DNA of 64,000 nt from Acinetobacter larvae (GCF_001704115.1 NZ_CP016895.1:496001-560000); one strand, 5' to 3'; counted from the first letter of the stretch, positions 1 to 10,597 are shown. Numbers and translations are program-made. The notes: generated by a model not told the origin, from the letters alone.

Positions 1-205
1 GAATCGTATTTCTACCGAGTCGATGGAAGATTACCAAGCATTCTTACGCCGCATCTTAGATGAGCATATTGCTGAAACGGGTAGTGCGTGGGCTTATAAA
101 ATTCGTAATGAATTTGACTTTTATAGCCGTAAGTTCTGGTTGGTCACACCCAAGGCTGCCAATTTACAAACTTTACTGAAAACGACACAAGCAGACCCAC
201 AATAA
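1..205 (+). CDS. gltB: Glutamate synthase large subunit, C-terminal end (partial)
   Basis: The frame is open from base 2 and ends with TAA at 203-205, so only the last 67 residues are present. They run from NRISTESMEDYQ to the end and match the tail of the glutamate synthase alpha chain. That subunit carries the glutaminase, FMN and 3Fe-4S parts of the enzyme making two glutamates from glutamine plus 2-oxoglutarate. The gene directly downstream, gltD, encodes the partner subunit, which supports the call. Most of the protein lies outside the window. Confidence 0.85.
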   Translation, partial: NRISTESMEDYQAFLRRILDEHIAETGSAWAYKIRNEFDFYSRKFWLVTPKAANLQTLLKTTQADPQ

Positions 206-278
206 AATACGGTTATTGCGTCAATAGATAGATCAGATTTTAGGCAGGTGTGGATAAGTGAGAGCTTTTCCACACTGA

Positions 279-1715
<1,437 letters not shown>

Positions 1716-1788
1716 ATCGATTTAGACCACGGATATAAGCATTATTTAAATTTTTATGTTTAACCAATTAAAATTTTTAAGAAAAATT

Positions 1789-1823
1789 AAACGCCTAAGC
1801 TCATATGCCTAGGCGTTTTTTTA
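1789..1823. terminator. Bidirectional terminator between gltD and the facing 5-oxoproline operon
   Basis: A 12-bp stem with one mismatch (AAACGCCTAAGC / GCCTAGGCGTTT) and a 6-base loop. It is followed by a T run on the plus strand and preceded by an A-rich stretch that serves the minus strand. It lies between two convergent genes, 74 bp after gltD and 2 bp before the end of the biotin carboxylase gene. Confidence 0.8.
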
Positions 1824-1824
1824 T

Positions 1825-3630
1825 TTATATCGACCCAGTCGCCTCGACATGATAGCTTGCGATCACTTGATCGGCTTGGCAGGTGGCTCCTTGTTGTACC
1901 TTAATGTCGATATTGCCATCTTGTTGTGCCACAACAGGTACTTCCATTTTCATGGCTTCCATAATAGCAATGGTTTGCCCAGTGCTGACGTGTTCACCTG
2001 ATTGGACTTTCCATGCACTGATGACACCCGACATAGGGGCAAGAATATCGCTTGCATTGCTGTGTTCTACATTGTCTTGGCTTGCTGTGAGCTGCGCTGT
2101 AGCGCTTTGCTGAGCAAATAGTTGTGCTGGAAGTCCGAGACGATGTAGCTTGCCATCGATTTCAATATAACTGAGTAGTAGAGCTTGTTGAGCTGCTGGA
2201 ATGCTGCGTGTGCTACTGGTCAGATTATGCTGGAAGTCATTTTCGATCCAGCGGGTATGAACTTTAAAGTCCTCACAAAAGTCTTTTTCTTCAAGCACAG
2301 CACGATGAAAATCTAACACCGATGCAACACCCTCAATCTGAAATTGTTTCAGTGCACGTTTGGCACGGGCAATGGCAATGTCGCGTGTTGGACCCGTCAC
2401 AATAAGTTTTGCCATGAGGGAATCAAAGTGTTGCGAGACTCGTGAGCCAGTACGGACCCCTTGATCGACGCGCACGCCTATCCCAAATGGTGCTTCAAAG
2501 CGGCTGAGCACACCAAATGCGGGAATAAAACCACGTGCCGGATCTTCAGCATTGATGCGAAATTCGATGGCATGTCCTTGTGCGATGGGCGTACTGTCTA
2601 TCGAGAGCTTTGCGCCCAAGGCAATACGTATTTGTTCGACGACTAAATCAATGTTGCTGGTGGCTTCGGTGACAGGGTGTTCGACCTGTAGACGGGTATT
2701 GACTTCTAAAAAGGATAACTTGCCATCACGACTTAATAAATACTCGACAGTGCCAGCACCGACATAATGTGCGGCTTGGCAGATATTATGCGCTGAGCTT
2801 AAAATCTGCTGTTCAATTTGTTTGGAAATAAAAGGCGCAGGTGCTTCTTCAACCAGTTTTTGATTACGGCGCTGTAAAGAACAATCTCGTGTACCCAAGA
2901 CCACAATATTGCCATGTTGGTCAGCAATGACTTGTGCTTCCAGATGGCGTGGTTGGTCAAGGTATTGTTCTACAAAACATTCACCACGACCAAAGGCGGC
3001 AATGGCTTCACGTACTGCCGCTTCATAAAGTTCTTTGACATCTTCTAAATGCCAAGCAATTTTTAAGCCGCGACCACCACCGCCAAAAGCCGCTTTGATG
3101 GCAATGGGTAAGCCATATTGTTGCGCAAAAGCAACGGCTTCATCAGCATGTTGTAAGGGCTCTTGGGTGCCGTGTACCAGTGGCGCACCCACCAAAGCTG
3201 CCAGTTTACGTGCTGCGATTTTATCACCGAGCTGTTCAATGGCTTGCGGTGATGGTCCGACCCATTTTAAGCCCGCATCAAGCACTGCTTGTGCAAACTC
3301 CGCTCTTTCAGATAAGAAACCATAACCTGGATGGATCATGGTTGCCTTAGACTTGCGTGCAATTTCTAAGATAGCGGCAATATTTAAATAACTATCACGT
3401 GCAGTAACACCGCCCAGCCCCCAAGCCTCATCGGCAAGCTCAACGTGTAAGCTGTCGATATCATCATCGGCGTAAATCGCAACAGAGGGAATGCCCATAT
3501 CGCGACAGGCGTGAATGATACGGACGGCAATTTCACCCCGATTGGCGATGAGCAGTTTCTCTGCATTGTTGTTTGCAGTCATCTGGTTTTTTGGCAATGA
3601 GTGATGATGTGTTTGTTGTTCAGTATTCAT
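1825..3630 (-). CDS. Biotin carboxylase fused to biotin carboxyl carrier domain (Pxp operon)
   Basis: A 601-residue protein. Residues about 22-470 form an acetyl-CoA-carboxylase-type biotin carboxylase, starting KLLIANRGEIAVRII, with a glycine-rich ATP-grasp loop (KAAFGGGGRGLKI) and the EVNTRLQVEHPVTE motif. A linker leads to a C-terminal biotinyl domain with EAMKMEVP, so Lys561 is the expected biotin site. Fusions like this occur beside PxpB/PxpC genes, whose relatives are annotated as urea amidolyase-like carboxyltransferases. The ATG overlaps the stop of the upstream gene (ATGA), so translation is probably coupled. The carboxylated substrate is unknown. A later start at 3582 is possible. 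Confidence 0.85.
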   Translation of the reverse strand: MNTEQQTHHHSLPKNQMTANNNAEKLLIANRGEIAVRIIHACRDMGIPSVAIYADDDIDSLHVELADEAWGLGGVTARDSYLNIAAILEIARKSKATMIHPGYGFLSERAEFAQAVLDAGLKWVGPSPQAIEQLGDKIAARKLAALVGAPLVHGTQEPLQHADEAVAFAQQYGLPIAIKAAFGGGGRGLKIAWHLEDVKELYEAAVREAIAAFGRGECFVEQYLDQPRHLEAQVIADQHGNIVVLGTRDCSLQRRNQKLVEEAPAPFISKQIEQQILSSAHNICQAAHYVGAGTVEYLLSRDGKLSFLEVNTRLQVEHPVTEATSNIDLVVEQIRIALGAKLSIDSTPIAQGHAIEFRINAEDPARGFIPAFGVLSRFEAPFGIGVRVDQGVRTGSRVSQHFDSLMAKLIVTGPTRDIAIARAKRALKQFQIEGVASVLDFHRAVLEEKDFCEDFKVHTRWIENDFQHNLTSSTRSIPAAQQALLLSYIEIDGKLHRLGLPAQLFAQQSATAQLTASQDNVEHSNASDILAPMSGVISAWKVQSGEHVSTGQTIAIMEAMKMEVPVVAQQDGNIDIKVQQGATCQADQVIASYHVEATGSI

Positions 3631-5297
3631 AATGCATTCTCAAAAGCTGTAATGTCGCTGAATAAGTTAAATTTGATCTGACAGCCAGCGGGGATTTGGG
3701 CCACTAAATTCCAATGATGTTTGGCGACTGCGCCAATGACGGGATAACCTCCCGTGAGTGGGTGGTCATGCATAAATAATACTGGTTGACCATTGGGTGG
3801 AATTTGTAGTGCACCAATACAAGTGCCTTCGCTATCGAGTTCATGGGTGATTTTGCGTTGTAATGCTTGCTCACCCAGTAGTCTGAGCCCGACACGATTA
3901 CTGTCGTGACTGACTTGCCAATGTTGCTGGAATAATAGCTTGATGCTCTCAGGGCTAAACCAGTCTGGTCTTGGTCCAAGCACCAGGTCTAACTCAACCA
4001 CATCACCCACTTTGGGTAATTGCGGCATTGCTGCTTCATAAGGACTAATAGGCTGGCAGTTGAGCTGTGCAGAATATAAAGTGTCGCCCAGTTGTAAGGG
4101 GGCAGGACCAAGGGCTGCCAGACTGTCGTAGGAACAGCTACCTAAAACCGCAGGCACAGCAATCCCGCCACGAATTGCCAGATAATGGCGTAGACCTGCA
4201 TGTGGGTTTTGAATCAAAAACGCATCGCCTGCATCCAGCGCAATACTTTGGTAGCTGCTAAATTGTGCGCTACGACCATCGGAAAAATAAACCTTGATGT
4301 CGGATTGAGCACCCGTTACGGCAATAACGGTGGCATGATGGATGTTCGCTTTAAAGCCGCCATTGAGGATTTCTACTACCGCACTTTGAGGTGGGTTACC
4401 CACCATGCGATTGGCACTGTGCATGGCAAATCGGTCCATCGCACCAGCATGACTAACACCTTGATGTGCTTGCTTAAAACGACCCTCGTCTTGCACTAGC
4501 ATCTGTAGCGCTGCTGCTGTAATGCTTAGCATTGCGAGAGACGCGTTATGCTGAGTTACTTGCGTTTGCGTGTGTGTGGCTGTGGCGATGTCAGTATTTT
4601 TTAGCGTCTCAGTTTCACTGTTTAAAGATGGACTAAGCGTTGTACTGCTTAACGTTGTGCTAACTGCTACACGACTTGGTGCATGGCTGACATCTTCAAA
4701 GATGACCGACATGCCAGGTGTGAGTAATGCCGGTTTAGAACGTGATAAATCCCACATTGCGGTTGTGGTAGAACCAATGAGTTGCCAGCCACCTGGGCTG
4801 TCTTTGGGGTAGATCCCCGAATATTGCCCTGCTAAACCTAACGCACCTGCTGGGATTTTTTTGCGTGGCGTGGCTAAACGTGGAATATCACTAAAAGGTC
4901 GATCGGGGCTACTCAGATAAGCAAAGCCTGGCGCAAAGCCTATAAAAGCAACCTGCCACAGACTGTGTTGGTGTCGACTTATTAACTCTGCAATGCTTAG
5001 TCCTTGTAATTCAGCAACTTGTGCCAAGTCTTCACCGTCATAACAGATTGGAATAACACATTCTTGCGCGTGTTGCTGATCAGCACGATCCCATTGCAGT
5101 TGTTGAATCTGTTGCACTAAAGTTTTTGTATTAGTTCTTAAGTCATCAAAGATCACTAAGATCGTGCGTGCAGCAGGCACCAGTTCTTGAATTGCCAGAG
5201 TCTTATGACTGGATAGCGTTCGGTAGAGTGCTAAGGTCTCTTCAGGGCTGGGCAGCTCAATTAAAAAACTGTCTATATTCACCGATAAAAAACGCAT
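3627..5297 (-). CDS. 5-oxoprolinase subunits PxpB-PxpC fusion (KipI-KipA type)
   Basis: A 556-residue fusion. Residues 1 to about 205 match the PxpB/KipI domain, including GFAPGFAYLSS and RLATPRKKIPAGA. Residues about 250-556 match PxpC/KipA, including GVSHAGAMDRFA and the late GGYPVIGAV. Together with PxpA these subunits form the ATP-dependent 5-oxoprolinase that opens 5-oxoproline to glutamate. In many bacteria the two subunits are separate genes. Here a Ser/Thr-rich linker of about 45 residues joins them. The gene overlaps the downstream biotin carboxylase by 4 bp and has a good AAGGAA ribosome site. Confidence 0.88.
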   Translation of the reverse strand: MRFLSVNIDSFLIELPSPEETLALYRTLSSHKTLAIQELVPAARTILVIFDDLRTNTKTLVQQIQQLQWDRADQQHAQECVIPICYDGEDLAQVAELQGLSIAELISRHQHSLWQVAFIGFAPGFAYLSSPDRPFSDIPRLATPRKKIPAGALGLAGQYSGIYPKDSPGGWQLIGSTTTAMWDLSRSKPALLTPGMSVIFEDVSHAPSRVAVSTTLSSTTLSPSLNSETETLKNTDIATATHTQTQVTQHNASLAMLSITAAALQMLVQDEGRFKQAHQGVSHAGAMDRFAMHSANRMVGNPPQSAVVEILNGGFKANIHHATVIAVTGAQSDIKVYFSDGRSAQFSSYQSIALDAGDAFLIQNPHAGLRHYLAIRGGIAVPAVLGSCSYDSLAALGPAPLQLGDTLYSAQLNCQPISPYEAAMPQLPKVGDVVELDLVLGPRPDWFSPESIKLLFQQHWQVSHDSNRVGLRLLGEQALQRKITHELDSEGTCIGALQIPPNGQPVLFMHDHPLTGGYPVIGAVAKHHWNLVAQIPAGCQIKFNLFSDITAFENAL

Positions 5298-5332
5298 ATG
5301 TTCATTCCTTTGAGTTTTTTATAGAGATTGGA

Positions 5333-6148
5333 CTAGTTCATCCATGCACGATCAGGAATATCGGTAATCAACATATGCCCGGGTGCATGGCTAATCGCAA
5401 ATGGAATTTTAGATTGCATAATGGCTGCTTGCGGTGTCACACCACAGGCCCAGAAAACCGGGATTTCATCGGCTGCAATACGTGATGCATCGCCAAAATC
5501 TGGGCGGTCAATTGCTGTGATTCCCAAGCTCTCAGGGTGCCCAATATGTATCGGCGCACCATGTACACTGGGCATTTTGGCTGTAATTTGTACTGCTTCA
5601 CTGATCCGTTCTGCGGCAATTGGGCGCATAGACACCACCATATTGCCAGAGATGCGACCCGCAGGGCGGCAGGCAATATTGCTTAAATACATTGGCACAT
5701 TGTGTTGGTCTTCGATATGTCGAATCGGAATCCCTGCGTCTTGTAAGGCGGTCTCAAACGAAAAACTGCAACCAATCAAAAAGGTGACCAACTCAGGATG
5801 TGCCGTGTAGATTGCTGTTGCATCTGTAATTTCATCAACCATTTCGCCATGTTGCCACACGCGGTAGCGTGGAAAGTCGGTTCGGATGTCGGCATCTGCC
5901 GCTAAAATACTGTGATAATGCTGTTGTTCTAGTACATCTAAAATCGGGCAGCTCTGCGGATTGCGCTGTGCATAAAGTAAGAAATCATAGGCCCAGTCTT
6001 TGGCGACAGAGATCATGTTGACTTGGGTCATTCCTGCGGCTAACCCAGCCGTTGAACGATCAAAACCAGCACGAATCTTTAAACGTGCAGCCTGTGCAGC
6101 CTCACGTTGTGCGGCACTTGCGATGATGCGTTGTTGTTGATTATGCAT
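5333..6148 (-). CDS. DUF1445 putative hydro-lyase / D-glutamate cyclase-like protein
   Basis: A 271-residue protein of the DUF1445 family. The family includes the bacterial 'putative hydro-lyases' and a domain of the mitochondrial D-glutamate cyclase, which turns D-glutamate into 5-oxo-D-proline. Visible family segments are PRYRVWQHGEMVDE, FLIGCSFSFETAL, and the C-terminal VFWACGVTPQ followed by APGHMLITD. The ATG at 6148 lies one base after the pxpA stop, so I prefer it to a longer open frame reaching 6256. Beside pxpABC the protein is a plausible source of 5-oxoproline. Its activity is inferred from family and context. Confidence 0.8.
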   Translation of the reverse strand: MHNQQQRIIASAAQREAAQAARLKIRAGFDRSTAGLAAGMTQVNMISVAKDWAYDFLLYAQRNPQSCPILDVLEQQHYHSILAADADIRTDFPRYRVWQHGEMVDEITDATAIYTAHPELVTFLIGCSFSFETALQDAGIPIRHIEDQHNVPMYLSNIACRPAGRISGNMVVSMRPIAAERISEAVQITAKMPSVHGAPIHIGHPESLGITAIDRPDFGDASRIAADEIPVFWACGVTPQAAIMQSKIPFAISHAPGHMLITDIPDRAWMN

Positions 6149-6149
6149 G

Positions 6150-6923
6150 TTAGTTGACCTCTGTAGCTTGGGCAAAAGCACGAATGTTAATGTGATGTTG
6201 AAGAAGTTCACTTTTGATGGCATTCGCCATCTGTAGCGCACCAGCAGTATCGCCATGTAGGCAAATGCTGTCGGCTAAAATAGGCGTAAATGTCCCTTCA
6301 ATCGAGGGTACACCGCCTTCTTGCAGCATACTGACGACACGTTTGGCAACGACCTCTGCATCATGTAAAACTGCGCCTTCTAGACGGCGTGAGACTAAGC
6401 GACCATCGGCATGATAGGCACGATCGGCAAAGGCTTCAGCCACTACACTTAAGCCCGCTTGTCGTGCTTGCTGGATAAGAGGGGATCCAGCCAAAGCCAC
6501 TAAGATCAATGATTGATCATAGCTTTGAATGGCGTCAATAACGGCAGCTGCCTGTTTGGGGTCATGCGCAATGGTGTTATAGAGCGCACCATGTGGTTTG
6601 ACATAGCGCACTTTGCTCCCAGCAACTTTGGCAAGCCCATCGAGCGCGGCGATTTGATAAAGTACATCAGCCGTCAGCTCTGCTGCTGAGAGGTCCATAT
6701 TGCGGCGACCAAAGCCAACTAAATCTGGATAGGCGACATGGGCACCAATACTGACATTTAAGGCGACGGCTTTTTTGACCGTATTGAAGATACCCAGAGG
6801 GTCACCAGCATGAAAACCACAAGCAATATTGGCACTGCTGACAATCGGTAAAATGTGTTCGTCATTGCCCATCTTCCATGAACCATAGCTTTCACCGAGA
6901 TCGCTATTTAAGTCGATAAACAT
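6150..6923 (-). CDS. pxpA: 5-oxoprolinase subunit A (LamB/YcsF family)
   Basis: A 257-residue LamB/YcsF protein. The N-terminus [13 protein letters not shown] and the [12 protein letters not shown] segment are family hallmarks, followed by the conserved VKPHGALYN motif. PxpA acts with PxpB and PxpC to hydrolyse 5-oxoproline to L-glutamate using ATP. The ATG at 6923 is preceded by AAAAGGAG and matches the family start. An upstream in-frame extension to 6971 has no such support. It is followed at once by the DUF1445 gene. Confidence 0.9.
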   Translation of the reverse strand: MFIDLNSDLGESYGSWKMGNDEHILPIVSSANIACGFHAGDPLGIFNTVKKAVALNVSIGAHVAYPDLVGFGRRNMDLSAAELTADVLYQIAALDGLAKVAGSKVRYVKPHGALYNTIAHDPKQAAAVIDAIQSYDQSLILVALAGSPLIQQARQAGLSVVAEAFADRAYHADGRLVSRRLEGAVLHDAEVVAKRVVSMLQEGGVPSIEGTFTPILADSICLHGDTAGALQMANAIKSELLQHHINIRAFAQATEVN

Positions 6924-7007
6924 GGCATTACTCCTTTTGCTGTGTCTTGTACTGTTGTGGTCACAACACACAACAGTACAGATCGAGCTTTAAAATGATT
7001 TGGTTTG

Positions 7008-7022
7008 CATTGCTATGCAATG
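7008..7022. repeat. Short inverted repeat upstream of pxpA
   Basis: CATTGC-TAT-GCAATG is a perfect 6-bp inverted repeat with a 3-base spacer, between the transporter stop and pxpA. It is too short and AT-rich to be a convincing terminator. A related palindrome (TGCAATCATTGCA) lies upstream of the transporter, so a shared binding site is possible but unproven. Confidence 0.35.
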
Positions 7023-7043
7023 AACAATTAAAGCTTGGAACCA

Positions 7044-8276
7044 TTAAAGCTTGGTCAAATAATTAAAGATCGCTGAGAAAGACATATAACCCATCCACCA
7101 TGTCAATAAACAGGTTGCTGCACCCAGTACAATGAGCCATTTCGGGTAGTTATAATTGTTCATCATATCCTTACGACAAGCAGCGACATAGACAAAAATA
7201 GTGAGACCAATGGGTAATACTAAGCCGTTGAACCCACCTACAAAAATCAATAAACCGGCAGGTGTTGCACCCAGAATTACATAAATCAGTAAGGCGAGGG
7301 CAATAAAGCTGATGGTGACGTAATTACTTTGTTTTGCCGTAATATTTTTCTTGAAGGCACTAAAGAATGTGACAGACGTATAGGCAGCACCGATGGTGCT
7401 GCTGATGCCGGCAGCCCAGAAAATCAAACCAAATAATTTATAGCCAAACACACCCGCAGCATATTGAAACGCTTGTGCGGCTGGGTTGGCATCATGGCTG
7501 GCCAAATCAATATTTGCACCACTCACAACGACCCCTAAAAATGCGAGAAAGAGCACATAACGCATAATACCAACCACGACAATGCCTTTGGTCGCAGCTT
7601 TGGCTACTTCATCAATATTTTCAGGACCTACAGCGCCTTTATCCAACAAGCGATGAGCACCGGCATAGCAGATATAACCGCCCACTGTGCCACCGACAAT
7701 GGTGGTAATAATGGCAAAATCAATTTGTTCTGGGGCAAAGGTTTGATGTATTGCTTCTCCCATCGGGGGCATGACGATAGCCGCAACAATGATGATCAGG
7801 ATAATTTTAAGTAATCCCAGAACGATCATGCTCTTATCCATCGCCAAGGTAGCTTTACGTGAGGCGAAAATCAAAATGGCGAGCGCGCCACTTAAAATGC
7901 CTCCCCATTTGGTATCTAAACCAAACAAGGCATTTAAACCTAAGGCAGCACCAGCAATGTTGCCGATACTAAAGAAAAAACCACCTAAAATCACCAGAAA
8001 GGCTAACAGATAGCCACTTCCAGGTAAGGCTTTATTGGCAATATCGGATGAACGCATTTGCGTTAAGGTCACGACACGCCATATATTTTGTTGAACCACA
8101 TAATCAATCAAAATAGAAATTAAAATAGCAAAACCAAAGGCTGCACCGAGTTTGACGGTAAATACAGCAGTTTGGGTTAAAAAACCAGGCCCCATCGCAG
8201 AGGTCGCCATCATAAAAATTGATGCGACAATCGCCCATTGGCGGTCTGATAAAAAAGAAGATTTAAGTAAAGACAT
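7044..8276 (-). CDS. Nramp-family transporter (Pxp operon)
   Basis: A 410-residue inner-membrane protein with about eleven hydrophobic segments, of the Nramp/MntH fold. The N-terminal SAMGPGFLTQTAVFT sits where classic Nramp proteins have the metal-binding DPGN motif. Here the motif is replaced, so metal transport should not be assumed. Relatives of this subgroup commonly accompany pxp genes. A role in uptake of 5-oxoproline or a related organic acid is inferred from context only. The start follows AGGAACGCAGCCG. It is the first gene of the five-gene operon. Confidence 0.8.
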   Translation of the reverse strand: MSLLKSSFLSDRQWAIVASIFMMATSAMGPGFLTQTAVFTVKLGAAFGFAILISILIDYVVQQNIWRVVTLTQMRSSDIANKALPGSGYLLAFLVILGGFFFSIGNIAGAALGLNALFGLDTKWGGILSGALAILIFASRKATLAMDKSMIVLGLLKIILIIIVAAIVMPPMGEAIHQTFAPEQIDFAIITTIVGGTVGGYICYAGAHRLLDKGAVGPENIDEVAKAATKGIVVVGIMRYVLFLAFLGVVVSGANIDLASHDANPAAQAFQYAAGVFGYKLFGLIFWAAGISSTIGAAYTSVTFFSAFKKNITAKQSNYVTISFIALALLIYVILGATPAGLLIFVGGFNGLVLPIGLTIFVYVAACRKDMMNNYNYPKWLIVLGAATCLLTWWMGYMSFSAIFNYLTKL

Positions 8277-8656
8277 CGGCTGCGTTCCTCATCCGTTTGA
8301 GCTTCATAACGCGATTTTTTTAATAAGACCAAATGCATCATCATCGATGAATTTTGTTTGACCTTGTCCAGTAATAAAGAGTCTTTCTTTGCTCGTTGCA
8401 ATCATTGCATTGATGATGGCTTTGAATCCTTATTGCCTATTTTTAATAAGACCATAGTGCAAGGCATCGTACAATAACGCGATATTTTTATTAACTTGTT
8501 GAGTTTTAATGTTTTATTGGGTTGTGTTTGTTGGAGATAATCAATCCTTATCGATGCTGATAAGTCCTGGTTATCATAGGCTAGGTAATTGATATTGTTT
8601 TAAATCTTATAAAGCATATCTTTCTCCTGCGTTGCTCTCATCTTTGAGGGTTTAAG
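8277..8656. promoter_or_regulatory. Operon promoter region with palindrome and paired 15-bp repeats
   Basis: This 380-bp gap lies between the LysR gene and the transporter, both on the minus strand, and should hold the operon promoter. It contains the perfect palindrome TGCAATCATTGCA (8397-8409). It also contains a 15-base direct repeat, TTTTTAATAAGACCA, at 8317-8331 and 8440-8454. LysR proteins bind paired sites near target promoters, so these are candidate operators. No exact promoter is assigned. Confidence 0.45.
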
Positions 8657-9568
8657 TTATTTGGGAATTTTTGCAAGCAATGCTTGCATGGCATGCTGTG
8701 AGACAGAGATCGCGAGCGTGGTGAGTTTTTCTTTTAGCACGGTATCGCGACCTTGCACATAAATTGCGGTGAAATCAAATTTTTGTAGTTGCACAGGGGT
8801 ATTAATAATTTCTAACTGACCCTGCTGAATTTCTTTTAATGCCGTTAAAGTTGGTACGACAGCAATACCTAAACCTTGTACCGCCAAGCGTAATAATGTC
8901 GCCAACGAATAACTGGTAATGGAGCACGGCTCATCAATAGCTTGCTGCTTTATTTTTATTTTAAGTTCTTTATAGGGATAAGTTGTTTTAGGGTAGGTTA
9001 AAATCGTATGTGACATAAGGTTGCTTAAAGACATTTGTCCGATAGTCCCTTGCAATAAGGGCGAGGCTAAGAAGCTTAATTCAAAATCACATAAGGGCTG
9101 CTCAATACATTCAAAGGCTAAGGTTGGACCCAGCAAAAAAGCCATATCTAAATGACCTGTGCGGACACTTTCTTGTAAATTGGGGGTAAGATCAACCACA
9201 ATTTCCACCGAAACTTTGGGAAAAGCCAGCTGTACAGCTTCGATATATTCAACCAGCCATGTATAAACGATGGTTTCAGAAACACCCAAACGAATTGTCG
9301 CCGTTAAATAATGGTCTTCTGCCAGTTCTGCGATTAAGTCCGTTTCCAGTCGCATAAACTTTTCGGCATAGCGAAATAAAGTCATACCTTTGTGTGTGGG
9401 TTTCAGTTGGCGACTACTCCGGTCAAGCGTATTAAAGCCCAAGCTTTTTTCTAGAGCGGTAATTTTCTGAGAAATGGCAGGCTGGGTGGTTTGTAATTTA
9501 ATAGCGGCTTTATTAAAACTATTTAAACTAACCACCCAATAAAAGGCTTCTAAATTTTTTAAATTCAC
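8657..9568 (-). CDS. LysR-family transcriptional regulator
   Basis: A 303-residue LysR regulator. The N-terminal winged helix-turn-helix is clear (LEAFYWVVSLNSFNKAAIKL then TTQPAISQKITALEKSLG). A periplasmic-binding-like effector domain fills residues about 90-295. The start codon is GTG at 9568, supported by AGGATG upstream and by the family N-terminus. It lies directly upstream of the Pxp operon in the same direction and is the likely regulator of it. The effector is unknown; 5-oxoproline or glutamate would fit the context. Confidence 0.9.
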   Translation of the reverse strand: MNLKNLEAFYWVVSLNSFNKAAIKLQTTQPAISQKITALEKSLGFNTLDRSSRQLKPTHKGMTLFRYAEKFMRLETDLIAELAEDHYLTATIRLGVSETIVYTWLVEYIEAVQLAFPKVSVEIVVDLTPNLQESVRTGHLDMAFLLGPTLAFECIEQPLCDFELSFLASPLLQGTIGQMSLSNLMSHTILTYPKTTYPYKELKIKIKQQAIDEPCSITSYSLATLLRLAVQGLGIAVVPTLTALKEIQQGQLEIINTPVQLQKFDFTAIYVQGRDTVLKEKLTTLAISVSQHAMQALLAKIPK

Positions 9569-9672
9569 GGTTCATCCTGAAACGCTATGCTAAGTTTGCA
9601 TCATACTGGATTTATTGAACTTATATAAATGATCAATTGCTATGATTTAATTTAAGAATAATCTCTGTTTTT

Positions 9673-9720
9673 CATTTTTCATTTTTCATTTTTCATTTTT
9701 CATTTTTCATTTTTCATTTT
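9673..9720. repeat. Heptanucleotide tandem repeat (CATTTTT) x ~7
   Basis: Almost seven uninterrupted copies of CATTTTT, with first bases at 9673, 9680, 9687, 9694, 9701, 9708 and 9715; the last copy lacks one base. The array lies between the LysR gene and the exported protein at 9839, about 120 bp upstream of that start. Uninterrupted short repeats like this are prone to copy-number change during replication. Confidence 0.95.
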
Positions 9721-9838
9721 GACGGTGTTTGGTGTGGCGCATAGCGCTTGCTAAAACTTTCCGCAGTCAGGACGAAAAACTTCACAAATTTTAAATATGT
9801 CACTAATATACATTTTATTATTTTAAAAGATTATTTAG

Positions 9839-10597
9839 ATGATGGATAAGTTTATAAAGACAGGCATGGTCATTGTCATGTGTATGGCTGCAATGAATAG
9901 TTTTGCACAGCAAAAAACCATCAAATTTGATGATGCTATGTGTGATGTAGAGGGAAAGTTTGACACCAATAAATTTAAGACGGATGAAGTCTTAAATACC
10001 ATGAGATTTATTCGGGACAGTGGTGCGATTATTCTACCGCCGACAAATTGGGAAAAGCTTAACTTGGCAAAAGTCAGTCAGATGATGAAGCAAGAGTATG
10101 AACAAGAAAAGCGTGCCTTACAGCAAAAAAAATTAGTGAATTTACCTGAAGTACAGCAGTTAAGAACGATGTATTTAGGTGATCTTGATCTGAGTTATGA
10201 TATTAACCTTAGAATTGTACACAGCACGCAAGATCCCACCCGCTTACTGACCACACAGTATGGTGACAAATGTTTGGCAATTGCTAAACAACTCAATCAA
10301 TCAGATGCTAAAAAGATTATACAAAGCTGGCATGATGCTGAGAAGGCAAAAATAGCTAGGTATTTAAAAGAAGGTGAGCAGTATTCTGCCAATCTATTTG
10401 AAAATAACTTTAAGCGTGAATATACCTCTCAAAATCCATTATTTTATGCAAAGAAAAATTTAACGGATGCTTGGAATAATTGTGCAGTCGATTATTTACC
10501 CTCGAATATCGCGTCACGATCAGATAAGGTTGATGCGCTGAATACAGCCATTGAAACAAAAATATTTAATGGCAGCTTAAAATATGAGTGTGATTAG
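9839..10597 (+). CDS. Exported protein of unknown function
   Basis: A 252-residue protein I do not recognise. Residues 1 to about 23 form a signal peptide (basic start, hydrophobic core, SFAQQ cleavage region), so it is probably periplasmic. The mature part is hydrophilic and mostly helical in character, with Lys/Gln-rich stretches and four cysteines (CDVEG, DKCLAI, NNCAVD, YECD) that could form disulfides. Two tandem ATGs (9839, 9842) could serve as start. It stands alone downstream of the CATTTTT repeat array. Nothing shows a function. Confidence 0.7.
   Translation: MMDKFIKTGMVIVMCMAAMNSFAQQKTIKFDDAMCDVEGKFDTNKFKTDEVLNTMRFIRDSGAIILPPTNWEKLNLAKVSQMMKQEYEQEKRALQQKKLVNLPEVQQLRTMYLGDLDLSYDINLRIVHSTQDPTRLLTTQYGDKCLAIAKQLNQSDAKKIIQSWHDAEKAKIARYLKEGEQYSANLFENNFKREYTSQNPLFYAKKNLTDAWNNCAVDYLPSNIASRSDKVDALNTAIETKIFNGSLKYECD

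Noticed and set aside
3627..5297. Naming the gene kipI/kipA after sporulation kinase inhibitors
   Set aside because: The organism type is a non-sporulating Gram-negative and the PxpA neighbour supports 5-oxoprolinase.
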